In this document: one piece after another, positions 26,450-37,002 of the stretch
Position numbering within the stretch: position 1 is the first letter of the stretch
Layout: each line of letters opens with the position of its first letter
Assembly: GCA_000380225.1 (NCBI GenBank)
Contig: KB904821.1
Coordinates: 4,225,795-4,289,794, forward strand
Length of the DNA: 64,000 nt
Reading direction: 5' to 3'
Origin: a filamentous cyanobacterium ESFC-1
Lineage (GTDB): Bacteria > Cyanobacteriota > Cyanobacteriia > Cyanobacteriales > Spirulinaceae
Position numbers and translations under genes: made by a program
Notes under the pieces: generated by a model
Databases searched by the model: none
Seen by the model: only the letters and a program-made list of their open reading frames with translations
Told to the model about the DNA's origin: nothing

Positions 26450-27141
26450 TTCAGTAACTCAAACGAATCTAAAAAGCGATCGCCCGTTTCGGGATAAGCT
26501 TCCTCAGTCATCGAAGCGGCCACTAACATATAGAGGCGATCGCCCACTAAATAAACCCTCGTTTTCAAAAAGCCCTCAGCCCCGATAATTTCCATTTCGC
26601 GACCGGGGTAGGAATCTAGCGTAATCTCTCGTTCTTGTAAAAGCTGGCCATCGAGAACCCCATTCGCCACAAAATCATCCCGAAACCCGTCTAAAAAGGT
26701 CGCGATCGCCTCAGAACTTTCTAGAGTGTCAAGACCAGCATAATCGCGATAAAACGCCGCATATCCCACCGTATTGCTATTAGTATCGAGCAAAATTGCC
26801 CCCGACTCCTCGATTCCCATCTCAGGATCGGCCCGGACCACTTCTTCTACCGGGGTTGCGGGTAAAGCAATACGGAATCCCGCAGCATCATAAGTAAACT
26901 CCTCCCATTCGTCCTCCTCCTCGATTGCTTCGGGGGTTTCTTCGTCTTCAGGAAGTTCGAGTTCGAGGGTTTCTTCTGGGGTTTCCTCGGAACTTTCGAG
27001 GGGTTCTTCAACTTCGACTGGGGTTTCAGTTTGAGCTAATTGTACAGGCTGCGCGATCGCTCCCCCAGACGCGATCGCCCCCACTAAAATCGGAATAGCA
27101 CTCAAACTCAACCAAGAATCAAATCGGCGTTTCGTCATCAT
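26446..27141 (-). CDS. Secreted acidic protein, function unknown
   Basis: This 231-residue protein has a basic N-terminus and hydrophobic signal peptide ending near AIAQP (about residue 30). A highly acidic, Glu-Pro-rich linker (about 40-80) follows, then a globular domain beginning EEFTYDAAGFRIALPATP, which resembles small outer-membrane-attached or periplasmic beta domains. The start at 27141 (MMTKRR) fits the signal peptide better than the longer ORF. The stop overlaps the convergent NHL gene. No enzyme motif is seen. Confidence 0.7.
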   Translation of the reverse strand: MMTKRRFDSWLSLSAIPILVGAIASGGAIAQPVQLAQTETPVEVEEPLESSEETPEETLELELPEDEETPEAIEEEDEWEEFTYDAAGFRIALPATPVEEVVRADPEMGIEESGAILLDTNSNTVGYAAFYRDYAGLDTLESSEAIATFLDGFRDDFVANGVLDGQLLQEREITLDSYPGREMEIIGAEGFLKTRVYLVGDRLYMLVAASMTEEAYPETGDRFLDSFELLN

Positions 27142-27234
27142 TACACTACAAAAAATGGATAACTCAATGTATCTAGAAGCCAAATTCTACAACATCCGAT
27201 ATAACGGAAAGAGCAGTCTATCTCATTGCCACCC

Positions 27235-27459
27235 ATGAGCGAACAATTCCACTACATCATCCCTGCCTTACCGCCGACTGCTGAGTTTTTTGCCCCCTAT
27301 CAACTGGCTTGGGAGTTTCGTCATGAAACCCAAGTCCGTGACGATTTTAACGCTTATTGTGAATGGTATCGCGAAACCGCCGAACGCCATCAAGCCGAAC
27401 TCGAAACTCTGCGGCAAGATGTTAATATTTTAGGCTGGTTTCTGCGCTCGAAATCTTAA
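27235..27459 (+). CDS. Small hypothetical protein
   Basis: This 74-residue soluble protein is rich in aromatic and acidic residues, with a helical C-terminal half (RETAERHQAELETLRQDVNILGWFL). The ATG at 27235 is preferred over a TTG at 27226. It has codon use like its neighbours and sits just upstream of a heptamer array, so it may be real, but no family is recognised. It is divergent from the secreted acidic protein. Confidence 0.6.
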   Translation: MSEQFHYIIPALPPTAEFFAPYQLAWEFRHETQVRDDFNAYCEWYRETAERHQAELETLRQDVNILGWFLRSKS

Positions 27460-27462
27460 GAG

Positions 27463-27669
27463 TTATTGGTTATTGGTTGTTGGTTATTGGTTATTGGTTG
27501 TTGGTTGTTGGTTATTGGTTGTTGGTTATTGGTTGTTGGTTGTTGGTTATTGGTTATTGGTTGTTGGTTGTTGGTTATTGGTTATTGGTTATTAGTTACT
27601 GGTTATTGGTTATTAGTTGTTGGTTATTGGTTATTGGTTATTAGTTACTGGTTATTGGTTATTGGTTAT
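27463..27669. repeat. Heptamer array, TTGGTTA/TTGGTTG
   Basis: About 29 consecutive heptamers (TTGGTTA, TTGGTTG, with TTAGTTA and CTGGTTA variants) form one of the longest arrays in the window. It starts 3 bp after the stop of the preceding small gene. Confidence 0.9.
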
Positions 27670-27687
27670 CGCTCACCACGAACAACT

Positions 27688-27816
27688 ATAGTCATTCCAA
27701 CTAAGTTCCATACATTGATGCGTGTTTCCTTCATCCTTTGAAAGCGGACTTTGCTCTGTTGGTTCCCCAGATTTTAATCTGCGGGCGGGCTGTCGGTTCT
27801 TATTTAGAATTACTAT
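27688..27816. mobile_element. MITE-like element, 129 bp, copy 2
   Basis: The ends TAGTCATTCCAACTA and TATTTAGAATTACTA match those of 23108-23236, again bordered by TA dinucleotides, and the length is identical. The interior differs. It lies between two heptamer arrays. Confidence 0.6.
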
Positions 27817-27817
27817 A

Positions 27818-27952
27818 TTAATTGTTAATTGTACATTGTTAATTGTTAATTGTTAATTGTTAATTGTTAACTGTTAATTATTAATTGTACATTGTTAATT
27901 ATTAATTGTTAATTGTACATTGTTAATTGTACATTGTTAATTGTTAATTGCC
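27818..27952. repeat. Heptamer array, TTGTTAA/TTGTACA
   Basis: About 19 units of TTGTTAA, TTATTAA and TTGTACA run into the 3' end of the transporter gene and supply its stop codon at 27944-27946. Confidence 0.9.
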
Positions 27953-30175
27953 TTCACTCAACACTTCTTCAAAAGCAAAATCAGGAGCCGCTAACACAAA
28001 TAAAGTCGTCGGAATATGAGTAGCTTTTGCTTGTAACTGCTCGTAATATTCCGTATATTTCATGCCTTCTTGGGGAGTCGCCATCCCCAGAAAAATCAGA
28101 TCGGCATTTTGAGAAGATTCGTGTAAAATTTCATCAAACGAGCGCCCTTCAGCAATTAAAACTTTAGGAACAGCCTCAATACGAAGTTCCTCAATTAAAT
28201 TTTTAAGATTCGTTTGAGCCGCTTGCGCCGCAGTTTGGTTAGGGACAACTAATTTTAAATAAATCGTGGCTTCGCGCCAAGCCATTTGTGTGCGTAACAA
28301 ATAAGCCAACAACAACATCAAACTCCCGTTGGCTTGACGACCCCCCCACCAAACATCAATCCGTTGACGCTTACCAAAGCCCAAATCGCGGTTATCGTGG
28401 AGGATAATTAAACTGCGTTTAGCGCGATGTAACGTGCCGATGGTCTGACAATAGCGATCGCGCCGGGCCGGAGATTCGCTATCCCCCAACAGCACCGTAT
28501 TGGGAACCAAATGACCCAACCCATAAATTTCGACCAACTGTTCGGCCCCCGCAAACGGGTCTGGGGCAGTAATTAAGCGCACCAACGCCTTAACATTGCG
28601 GCGTTCGAGATACTCCCGTAAAGTTTTCTCGGAGTGAGCTTGCTGCGCCAAATCACGCGACCCATTCGGTAACACACTCGACACCGTAATTAAGCCGCGA
28701 TTGTGGGTAAAGGCATCGGCCAATTCAATCAGCGGCCAGCGCTTCGTCGGCGTTCCCGAAAGCACTAAAATATGAGGCCGCCAGTTTTTCGGGTCTTCGG
28801 GCCCCCGCAGTTGAAACAAACTAAACCGCAGCAGCGCCAACCAAACCCCGCGACGCACATCTCCCCAGGCCGCGGCCAATTCTCGTTGTTGTAGCCAAAG
28901 ATAAATCCCCAAGACAATCAAAGCGGCTACAACCGTGGCAATGGGGTTAATCAAGAACATCACCACCAAACAGCCAAACGCCCCCAACAAAGAAAAAGAC
29001 CAATGGACGCGAAAGGTGGGACGATAAGAAGGACTTTGTAGAAACCCCTCAATACCTGCCGAGATATTCAAAACTAAATAAGTCGTCAGGAAAAACATAG
29101 TCAACACCGGGGCAATTAAGTTCAAGTCACCAATCACCACCGCAGCCACAGCAACCACCAGGGTTACTGCCGTCCCGATACGGGGTTCATCGGCAGAACC
29201 GCTACCTTGACCGAGAAAGCTCATCCAACGGGGTAAAACGCCGTCGCGGGCTAAGGCTTGTAAGACTCTGGGTGCGCCGAGTAAGCTGCCCAAAGCACTA
29301 CTGAGGGTTGCGCCCCAAACCCCAAATAAAATCGCCGGCCCCCAAAACGAGAGTTGTTGAATCACCAAGGGTTCACCAGGGGCGGGAATGGCAGCCAGCG
29401 TCCCGGCATCGGCTCGCATTGCCATGAAAATCGGCAAAATCATGTAAATGACGTAACCCGTTCCCACGGCGGCTAAAGTCCCGGTGGGGATAGATTTGGT
29501 GGGGTCGCGCAAATCCCCGGACATATTAACCCCGGCCATAATGCCAGTAACCGCCGGGAAAAATACCGAAAAGACTGCCCAAAACGGTTCGCGATCGCTC
29601 ACCCACAATTCGATCACTGTGGGTTCGATGGGTTTTCCGAACGCAAAGGAAACCAAAGATAGGGCGATCGCGGCCATGATGATATACTGCGCCCGAATCG
29701 CCAAACTCGCGGAAGTAATGCCCAATACGGCCACCGCGATCGTCGTTACCAAGGCCACATACATTTGGTTGAGATGACCAAAGGTTTGCACCACACTTTC
29801 AGCAAAACCAATGGTATACAGTGCAATCGAAAGCGCTTGAGCGAAATATAACGGAATACCAACTGCTCCCCCGGATTCTAAGCCCAGAGAGCGACTAATC
29901 ATATAATACGCGCCGCCCCCCCGCACCACGCGATCCGTCGAGATCGCACTCACAGAAAGGGCAGTCAAAAAGGTAATTCCCGTTGACAAGGTGACGATCG
30001 CCAATGTCCCAAACAACCCCACATTGCCCACCACCCAGCCAAAGCGCAAATACATAATCACCCCCAAAATTGTCAGAATTGAGGGGGTAAATACGCCACC
30101 AAAGGTTCCCAAACCTGTTTTCGATTCCATGGGACTAGAGGTTGTAGTGGGTTGCTGTTGGTCGCGATCGTTCAT
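27944..30175 (-). CDS. SLC12-type (cation-chloride cotransporter-like) permease
   Basis: This 743-residue protein has about 12 transmembrane helices of the APC superfamily (residues about 20-440), starting with GTFGGVFTPSILTILGVIMYLRFGWVVG, the conserved first helix of SLC12 cotransporters. A cytosolic C-terminal domain of about 300 residues (from PHILVLSGTPTKRWPLIELA) with two USP-like halves follows. Family members move chloride with Na+ or K+, or amino acids; the ions used by this one are not predictable. The last codon and stop arise from the adjacent heptamer array. Confidence 0.87.
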   Translation of the reverse strand: MNDRDQQQPTTTSSPMESKTGLGTFGGVFTPSILTILGVIMYLRFGWVVGNVGLFGTLAIVTLSTGITFLTALSVSAISTDRVVRGGGAYYMISRSLGLESGGAVGIPLYFAQALSIALYTIGFAESVVQTFGHLNQMYVALVTTIAVAVLGITSASLAIRAQYIIMAAIALSLVSFAFGKPIEPTVIELWVSDREPFWAVFSVFFPAVTGIMAGVNMSGDLRDPTKSIPTGTLAAVGTGYVIYMILPIFMAMRADAGTLAAIPAPGEPLVIQQLSFWGPAILFGVWGATLSSALGSLLGAPRVLQALARDGVLPRWMSFLGQGSGSADEPRIGTAVTLVVAVAAVVIGDLNLIAPVLTMFFLTTYLVLNISAGIEGFLQSPSYRPTFRVHWSFSLLGAFGCLVVMFLINPIATVVAALIVLGIYLWLQQRELAAAWGDVRRGVWLALLRFSLFQLRGPEDPKNWRPHILVLSGTPTKRWPLIELADAFTHNRGLITVSSVLPNGSRDLAQQAHSEKTLREYLERRNVKALVRLITAPDPFAGAEQLVEIYGLGHLVPNTVLLGDSESPARRDRYCQTIGTLHRAKRSLIILHDNRDLGFGKRQRIDVWWGGRQANGSLMLLLAYLLRTQMAWREATIYLKLVVPNQTAAQAAQTNLKNLIEELRIEAVPKVLIAEGRSFDEILHESSQNADLIFLGMATPQEGMKYTEYYEQLQAKATHIPTTLFVLAAPDFAFEEVLSEGN

Positions 30176-30398
30176 TATTTGTTGTTGGTTGTTGGTTGTT
30201 GGTTATTGGTTGTTGGTTGTTGGTTGTTGGTTGTTGGTTGTTGGTTGTTGGTTATTGGTTATTGGTTGTTGGTTATTGGTTATTGGATGGGGAAACCCCA
30301 CCCCTACACACCGATTGCCGATTGCCGATTGCCGATTGCCCCAAACACTGATTACTGAAAAAGCTGCCCACTGCCCAATACCTAAGACCTAAAAAAGC
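30176..30398. repeat. Heptamer arrays (TTGGTTG, GATTGCC) and hairpin
   Basis: TTGGTTG/TTGGTTA units at 30181-30284 are followed by the GGGGAAACCCC hairpin relative at 30285-30308, then four GATTGCC units (30312-30340) and CTGCCCA/CTAAGAC units. They fill the whole interval between two same-strand genes. Confidence 0.88.
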
Positions 30399-33300
30399 CT
30401 ACTCCTCATCTGGTGTCAAAGGATCGAGGGGACGCAAAATAGCAGGACTTTCGTTTTCCTCGAAAGGCGCATTAATATTGCGATCGGGTAAGGGAATAGT
30501 ATCGGGTTGTGTATCGTTCGTAAACAAGCGAAACAAAGCTTGTTCGAGGGTTTCAGCAATGACAATTTTGTTATCGTAAACCACAATAACTCGTACCAAA
30601 GTCGGCAAACCATTGTTATCTGCCTCCAAATATAACGGCTCTACATATAAAATTGATTCTTCAATGGGAATCACCAGTAAATTACCTTGTAATGCCTTAG
30701 AACCTTGCCGATCCCATAATGAGATTAACTGGGAAATTACCGGGTCTTGATTAATTAAAGCCTCAATTTGCCGAATCCCGTAAATTAACTTTTGTTTGGG
30801 GAACTGATACAACAGCAATTTACCGTAGTAAGGCGAATCCGATCGCGCCGCTAACCAAGCAATGAGATTCGGTCGCGCTGTGGGGGTAAACGGTTGCAGT
30901 AAGATAAATTCTTCTTGGGTTTCCATCGGCAACCGCATAATCAAATGATAGGGTTCGACGGGTTGCGGTTCGGTGCGATAAATTTCTTGGGGAATTTCCC
31001 ACTGATCCTCCCGGTTATAAAAGACCTTGGGGTCGGTCATGTGGTAGTTGAGGAGACGTTCGGACTGGACTTTGACGAGATCGGCAGGATAGCGAATATG
31101 GGCTTGTAATGCCTCTGGCATTGCGGTTAAGGGTTTAAACATATTCGGGAAGATTTGCTGCCAACTGCGGATAATGGGGTCGTTCGGTTCGGCCACATAA
31201 AAGTCTACATCGCCGTTGTAGGCATCAATGACAATTTTGACGGAGTTGCGGGTGTAGTTAAAGGGATATTGCCCCGGATCGGAATAGGGATAGTGATCGG
31301 TGGTGGTGTAAGCATCGACAATCCAGTAGAGATAGTTTTCGGGTTGGCTTTGGGGATTGTCGGTGGTATCTACCGAGACTAAGTAGGGGTCGAGATCGAA
31401 GCGGAGAAAGGGCGCGATCGCCCGTAAACGATGTTTGAGGTCGCGGCGGAATAACAAGCGGGTATCGGGGCGAAAATTGCGGGTAAACAGCATTTGCCAA
31501 TCTTTGAGATACTCGGCAAATAAGATGCGCTGTCCAAAGGAACCCAAGGGAATCCCCCCTTTTCCGTCATAGGTGTTATAAACGTTCTCATTACCACTGG
31601 GAAAGTCTAACTCCTGCACGTTACTGGGAGTCATCACATAATTCGTCGTCAGTTCGCCGTAATAGATGCGAGGATTCTCAATGGGGATGCTTTCTTGAAC
31701 GTAGATGTTATCGGTTAACAGCAAGCCTTCTTGGTCTTCTGTGCCAATGTCTTGTACAAAATAATCCGGTAAGCCCCCTTCTCCCACTTTGTTCACGGGA
31801 CTGACGGTAAAGCCGTAGCCGTGGGTATAAACTAAATGGCGATTGACCCAGGTTTGAGCTTGGGCTGGAACTGAATCATAATCAAGTTCGCGGGCTGAAA
31901 TGATCACTTGTTGCTTGTTGGGGGTGTCTTCCTCACTCAAGCGCATGGTGTAGCGGTCAATATCCGCCGACAAAAAGCTGTAATACAGCCGGATTTGCTG
32001 TAATTGGCGGTTGGTGTCCAACAAGGGACGAGAATCCCACAAGCGGATGTTGTCGATGGTCAGAGAGTTGTCTTCGAGGCTTTCTGGGGTCAGTTGGGCT
32101 TGGGGGTTAAAGGTTTTGACTTCGATGTTGTTTTCGTCGAGGGCAAAGGCTTGACGAGTGGCGGCGATGTTGTATTCGAGATAAGGCCGTTCGCGGTCGA
32201 GTTCGTTGGGTTGGACGATGATTAATTGCACGATCGCGGGTAGGACGAAAATCCCCACAAACAAGGCTAAGAGATAAAATCCTATGACCAAGCGCAATTG
32301 GGGTTGGGGGAAAATGCGGCGGCCTGGGGGGGTTCCCAGCATTCGTAGAAATAACCAAACTCCCGACGCGATCGCGAGAAAAAATAGCAATAATTCGGCA
32401 TTGAGTTTAACGGCGCGATCGGTGTAGCCAATGCCGTAAACCACCCCTTGGTCGGAATATAACAGTTCGTAGCGGGCGATCCAGTGGTGAAATGCCTGCA
32501 TAAACATCACGGCGGCGGCTAACCCGGATAGATGGCGCAGTTGGGGCTTGGTAAAGCCGGAAAACTGGCCTTGAGACAAGCTATTTCCGGATAACAGATA
32601 CAGCAGCAAGCAGGCAATAAAGCCATACAGCAACAATCCCCCCAGCCAAAAGTACAATAACTGGCCGATGGGGAGGCGATAGATATAAAAACTAATATCG
32701 TTGTTGAAAATCGGGTCGGTGATGTCGAAGGGCAGGGCGTTGAAAAATAGTAATATCCGCGTCCAATTCCCCGATAGCACAAAGCCAAACAGCAAACTTA
32801 ATAAAGCAGCGACGGACATTAACGCCGTTTGAGGGGCAACACAAACCCAAAATGTAACCGCCGCGATCGCCATTAATGACCCAGAAAACACCAACGTCCA
32901 AGAAAATAACCGTTCCTGTTCGGCAATGATTTGCGGTAAGCGTTCGATCAGGACATCGAGGTTAAATGGCGAGGGTAAGGGGGGCGTGACGTTGGGTAAA
33001 TCGAAATCCGGTCGGCTGAGATCGAGGGCAACTTCGCTGTAGTGAACCAACATCAAGGCGGCAATACTGGCTAAAATAAAAACAATCGGCAGCAAAACCC
33101 GCAATCCTATCGGAAACTGCCGCATTTTCTTTGGTTTTGCCGGAAAGTCGAGATTCAGGGTATCCCGCAAACTCGGTAATTGGCGCTTGGGGAGGGATGG
33201 GGGCGGTGGCACAAAGCTCAAACGCCGAGCAATACTTAAGTTCCCCAATAAATACAAAGCCGAAGTCACCGAGGCGATTGTCCACAACCCCATCTGATTG

Positions 33301-33452
33301 CGGAGGCGTTGAAAGAAGTTATCTAAATAATCAACTTCTGCAAACCACAACACCTCGACGATCAAACGAGCGCCTAAATCAAACGCGAGTAGTAAGCCAA
33401 CAATGATGGCCAATCCTTGGAAAATACGCTTTCGCTGCCCTTGCTTTTTCAT
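30399..33452 (-). CDS. UPF0182-family large membrane protein
   Basis: This 1017-residue protein has about seven transmembrane helices in the first 410 residues (first at about 12-30) and a large extracytoplasmic C-terminal region with the conserved block VYTHGYGFTVSPVN (about residue 545) and a proline- and acid-rich tail. This fits the UPF0182 family found in cyanobacteria and actinobacteria, whose function is not established. Length matches the family. It is followed by a repeat block and preceded closely by nothing on the same strand except hemA, 87 bp upstream. Confidence 0.9.
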   Translation of the reverse strand: MKKQGQRKRIFQGLAIIVGLLLAFDLGARLIVEVLWFAEVDYLDNFFQRLRNQMGLWTIASVTSALYLLGNLSIARRLSFVPPPPSLPKRQLPSLRDTLNLDFPAKPKKMRQFPIGLRVLLPIVFILASIAALMLVHYSEVALDLSRPDFDLPNVTPPLPSPFNLDVLIERLPQIIAEQERLFSWTLVFSGSLMAIAAVTFWVCVAPQTALMSVAALLSLLFGFVLSGNWTRILLFFNALPFDITDPIFNNDISFYIYRLPIGQLLYFWLGGLLLYGFIACLLLYLLSGNSLSQGQFSGFTKPQLRHLSGLAAAVMFMQAFHHWIARYELLYSDQGVVYGIGYTDRAVKLNAELLLFFLAIASGVWLFLRMLGTPPGRRIFPQPQLRLVIGFYLLALFVGIFVLPAIVQLIIVQPNELDRERPYLEYNIAATRQAFALDENNIEVKTFNPQAQLTPESLEDNSLTIDNIRLWDSRPLLDTNRQLQQIRLYYSFLSADIDRYTMRLSEEDTPNKQQVIISARELDYDSVPAQAQTWVNRHLVYTHGYGFTVSPVNKVGEGGLPDYFVQDIGTEDQEGLLLTDNIYVQESIPIENPRIYYGELTTNYVMTPSNVQELDFPSGNENVYNTYDGKGGIPLGSFGQRILFAEYLKDWQMLFTRNFRPDTRLLFRRDLKHRLRAIAPFLRFDLDPYLVSVDTTDNPQSQPENYLYWIVDAYTTTDHYPYSDPGQYPFNYTRNSVKIVIDAYNGDVDFYVAEPNDPIIRSWQQIFPNMFKPLTAMPEALQAHIRYPADLVKVQSERLLNYHMTDPKVFYNREDQWEIPQEIYRTEPQPVEPYHLIMRLPMETQEEFILLQPFTPTARPNLIAWLAARSDSPYYGKLLLYQFPKQKLIYGIRQIEALINQDPVISQLISLWDRQGSKALQGNLLVIPIEESILYVEPLYLEADNNGLPTLVRVIVVYDNKIVIAETLEQALFRLFTNDTQPDTIPLPDRNINAPFEENESPAILRPLDPLTPDEE

Positions 33453-33539
33453 GACATCCCTATACCGAAATCAAAAGCCCTCGGCATCTATAGTAGCGAT
33501 CCTGGGATTGGCCGACATCAATCTTTTTTTTAAATTGAT

Positions 33540-34826
33540 TTAGCTGTATTGATTTTTGGTGTCCAAGTTAAACAGCATTTGCAATGATTGTAAACACCTT
33601 TCTCGGGCTTCGATGTCTTGCTGCGATCGCAACTGTACCATCGGATCGTGCAGAATCTTATTCACAATGCCCCGTGTCAGGGCTTCGATGGTTTCTTGGT
33701 GTTTGTCGGCAAATTCAGTGCCAAGGCGGGATAATGCCTTTTCGAGTTCCTGCTCGCGGATGCCTTCGACTTTACTGCGTAAACTGCTAATGGTAGGAAC
33801 GGTATGGAGCGATCGCCGCCAGGCTTCAAAGGCTTCGACTTCTTCTTCGAGTAATACCATCGCTTCGGCGGCAATTTTGCGGCGATTGGCGGTATTTTGG
33901 GCGACTACGGCTTTGAGGTCATCGACGTTGTAGCATTGAATTTGCTCGATTTCGATGACATTGGCGTGAATATTCCGGGGAACGGAAATATCGACTAACA
34001 TCAACGCTCGGTCTGTTTTGACGCAAGTGTTGAGGTTATCTTTGTCTAAAATCGGTTCGGTGGCCCCGGTACTGGTAAAGGTAATATCAGACTCAGCCAC
34101 GCGATCGAGCATTTCGGAGAGGGGACAAAGTTGTAAATTCGCATCGGGAAACTGTTGGGCCAGGTTTTGCGCTCGTTTCGTCGAACGATTGACAATGGCG
34201 ATTTGGGTTGCGCCTTTGGCCAGTAAATGTTTGACCAGCAATTGCGCCATTTTACCCGCCCCGACGATTGTAACTTGGTATTGAGACAAGTCCTCGACCT
34301 TCATTTGCACCAATTCTACCGCCGCCGAAGAAATCGAAACCGCCCCTGTCCCGATGTCGGTTTCGCTGCGGACTCGTTTTCCGGCAGCTAGGGCTTGCTT
34401 GAGCAATCGATCCAATAAACGCCCCAAACCTTTGTATTTCTGGGCTTGTTTGTGCATGGTTTTGACTTGGGCGAGGATTTGACCTTCCCCTAGTACCAAG
34501 CTATCCAAGCCCGCCGACACTCGCATGAGGTGACGCATTGCGTCTTGGTGCAGCAAAATAAACAAATGTCGTCGCAATTCGGCTAAAGAAATTTGTCCGG
34601 TTTCGGCTAAAAACTGCACAATTTCGAGGGCCCCTTGTTGACTTTCTTTGACCACCGCATAGATTTCTAAACGGTTACAGGTACTCAGAATGGCCACTTC
34701 TTCGATGTGGACATAGTTTTGTAACTGCGCGATCGCGGCTTCGATTTTCGCTTCGGGAATGCTGAGTTTTTCGCGAATGTCTACGGGGGCTGTTTTGTGG
34801 CTTAGTCCAACAACAATGATATCCAT
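33540..34826 (-). CDS. hemA: Glutamyl-tRNA reductase
   Basis: This 428-residue enzyme performs the first committed step of tetrapyrrole synthesis, reducing glutamyl-tRNA to glutamate-1-semialdehyde with NADPH. The N-terminal catalytic domain carries [12 protein letters not shown] with the nucleophilic Cys (about residue 50). The NADPH domain has the nucleotide-binding [14 protein letters not shown] (about 188-201), and the C-terminus is the helical dimerisation domain. It supplies both haem and chlorophyll. The upstream 290-bp interval contains a hairpin-forming dispersed repeat. Confidence 0.95.
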   Translation of the reverse strand: MDIIVVGLSHKTAPVDIREKLSIPEAKIEAAIAQLQNYVHIEEVAILSTCNRLEIYAVVKESQQGALEIVQFLAETGQISLAELRRHLFILLHQDAMRHLMRVSAGLDSLVLGEGQILAQVKTMHKQAQKYKGLGRLLDRLLKQALAAGKRVRSETDIGTGAVSISSAAVELVQMKVEDLSQYQVTIVGAGKMAQLLVKHLLAKGATQIAIVNRSTKRAQNLAQQFPDANLQLCPLSEMLDRVAESDITFTSTGATEPILDKDNLNTCVKTDRALMLVDISVPRNIHANVIEIEQIQCYNVDDLKAVVAQNTANRRKIAAEAMVLLEEEVEAFEAWRRSLHTVPTISSLRSKVEGIREQELEKALSRLGTEFADKHQETIEALTRGIVNKILHDPMVQLRSQQDIEARERCLQSLQMLFNLDTKNQYS

Positions 34827-34907
34827 ATAGACCGCTTGAATTTTTTTAAAAACTGTATTTCTTTAAACTGCGGGTGTCGTGCCAACGTCTCTGCTATCCA
34901 GACGTAG

Positions 34908-35006
34908 TAGCGTGACACACTTTAAACGGTGGGTGACGGCGGATTGCCAGATTGCTATCACAGCTTGAGTTTTAGCCGCCTAACCCACCCTACTGCTGTG
35001 ACACAC
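34908..35006. repeat. Dispersed ~100-bp hairpin repeat, copy 1
   Basis: This copy is similar to the reverse complement of 55691-55791. It contains GGTGGGTGACGGCGG (34929-34943) and CCGCCTAACCCACC (34977-34990), which can pair into a hairpin, and is bounded by direct GTGACACAC(T/C)TTAA motifs. It is non-coding and MITE- or REP-like, and sits between glpX and hemA. Confidence 0.7.
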
Positions 35007-35116
35007 CTTAAATAAGGCTTTAGAAAACCCCTACAACTACCTTGAGGTTTTATTGTATTACTTCTCGTCCCTGGGAGTTGCCCCAACACAGGACAACTCC
35101 CCACAAAACCTAATTT

Positions 35117-36154
35117 CTAGCGCAACTGTAAAACTTTCGGATCGTCTACGATATGGACGGTATCGACAAACCGCGCGGTTTGAGATTGACTGGAAATAAC
35201 TAAGCTTTGGGTTCGCATACCACCGTGGAAGAAACGCACTCCTTCCATCAGGGTTCCGGGGGTAATGCCACAAGCAGCAAACAGAACTGTCTCGCCACTG
35301 GCAAGTTCTTCGGCATTGTACACGCGATCGGGGTCGGTGATGTCCATTTCTTTTAAGCGGGCGATGTTGCCTTCTTTGCTTTCCCCGATTAAGCCAGTTT
35401 TCACCACTTCCGGGTCATAGATTAATTGACCTTGGAAATGACCGCCTAAACAACGCATGGCCGCCGCAGAAATTACCCCTTCAGGAGCCGCCCCAATCCC
35501 CATTAAAGCGTGAATATTGGTACCGGAGAAGGCACAGGATAAGGCCGCAGATACGTCTCCATCGCTGATCAAACGCACTCGGGCCCCGGCTTGGCGGATT
35601 TCTTGGATCAAGTCTTTGTGACGAGGACGATCCATGACCACTACGACTAATTCTTCAATCGAGCGGTCCATACACTCGGAAATGATTTTGAGGTTTTCTG
35701 TGGCCGATTTGGTAATGTCTACATGACCTTTGGCCGCAGGAGGAGCGGCCAGTTTTTTCATGTAAAAGTCGGGGGCGCGGAATAAGCCACCTTTTTCCGA
35801 GATGGCTAAAACTGCCATCGAGCCGGGTTGTCCGTAAGCGACAAGGTTGGTTCCTTCACAGGGATCGACGGCAATATCGATTTCGAGCAATTCTTCGGTG
35901 TTGCAGTGGTTGGCTGCATCTTCGCGGGTACAAATCCCGACTTCTTCACCAATGTACAGCATGGGGGCTTCGTCTCGTTCCCCTTCCCCGATTACGATGC
36001 GACCGCGCATGTGAATTTTGTTCATGCGTTCGCGCATCGCTTCCACCGCAACGTGGTCGGCGGTGTTTTTTTCGCCTTTCCCCATCCATTTAGCGGAGGC
36101 GATCGCGGCTTTTTCTACCACTTCAATAATTTCTAAACCTAGAGTGCTATCCAC
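35117..36154 (-). CDS. glpX: Class II fructose-1,6-/sedoheptulose-1,7-bisphosphatase
   Basis: This 345-residue GlpX-type phosphatase is the dual FBPase/SBPase of the cyanobacterial Calvin cycle. Visible motifs are [18 protein letters not shown] (about 57-74), the metal-binding DPCEGTN (about 97-103) and GGHFQGQ (about residue 235). It starts with a GTG codon; the N-terminal [15 protein letters not shown] is the family's usual beginning. It regenerates ribulose bisphosphate and is allosterically controlled by AMP and redox in studied relatives. It appears monocistronic, with an 848-bp upstream region shared with ols. Confidence 0.95.
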   Translation of the reverse strand: MDSTLGLEIIEVVEKAAIASAKWMGKGEKNTADHVAVEAMRERMNKIHMRGRIVIGEGERDEAPMLYIGEEVGICTREDAANHCNTEELLEIDIAVDPCEGTNLVAYGQPGSMAVLAISEKGGLFRAPDFYMKKLAAPPAAKGHVDITKSATENLKIISECMDRSIEELVVVVMDRPRHKDLIQEIRQAGARVRLISDGDVSAALSCAFSGTNIHALMGIGAAPEGVISAAAMRCLGGHFQGQLIYDPEVVKTGLIGESKEGNIARLKEMDITDPDRVYNAEELASGETVLFAACGITPGTLMEGVRFFHGGMRTQSLVISSQSQTARFVDTVHIVDDPKVLQLR

Positions 36155-37002
36155 GAATTTATTCCTCTTAATTGTGTAAAGTGCTTATAACTTTGGTGGG
36201 GCGAATGTTGCCTGCTCCAGTCTTAAAGTCTATCAGAAGCCGGGATGTCCTCGAAATCCGGTTAGACCCGATGAGATGTTAAATTTTAATAAGCTGCTAG
36301 GGCGATCGCGCTTCGAGGGTAAGGGAATGTTGCCCTAGCCGGTTCTGTGGGGGGGCGATCGCGTCTCCTGAACTCTGATGGGGCAAGATCGAGCCGTCTT
36401 CCCCTCCTATGCCGATTTTTGAGTCTTGGATAGGGTGAAATCGGCCAACCCGTTCGAGGCGATTTTCAGAGAGGTTGGCGGTGGTGCAGAAATAACCGGA
36501 AAAGCAAGCTTCAATTGAGTCAATGATTGGAAAGCGAACAGGAGACGTTGCCGGAGCGATCGCCGCTACGAGTAAAATCAGGGCAAAAACCCTGAAGCAA
36601 CCTCAAAGCAAACTCACAGAAATTGAGGTGGGATGGGTCAAAAACCCGCAATTTCTCCAACCGATATTAGGTTAAATCAAGCGGTTAGATAAGATCGGGA
36701 TCGATCGATCGCGATTCAGTCTGTCTAAAAACTTGTCCAGAAGTGAATCTCTCCGAAATCGATCAAATCGTTTTTCAGGCGATCGATTGACTATAGTATT
36801 ATTTATTGCGATTTGTTACATCGAGAGCGTAGCGCCGTCAATTAGCGTCAGATTCAGATTGACCCGATGAATCTTATCAGGTCAAACCAAAGCAATGACT
36901 GCTCAAGCCCAAAGCTTGTCAGACGAGTGCGATCGCTCATTTACGATGATAAATCTCGAACATCACCCATTACATCCATAGAGGAGTAGCTAGATCGTCA
37001 TA
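36155..37002. other. Long divergent intergenic region between glpX and ols
   Basis: 848 bp separate the divergent glpX and ols starts. Two HIP1 sites (about 36303, 36356) are present, and GAGGAG at 36981-36986 lies 16 bp before the ols ATG. A 28-codon ORF (36895-36981) ends 21 bp upstream of ols. No known regulator site was recognised. Confidence 0.5.

Noticed and set aside
27463-27669. Possible CRISPR array
   Set aside because: The repeats are contiguous 7-mers without unique spacers, and no cas genes are present.
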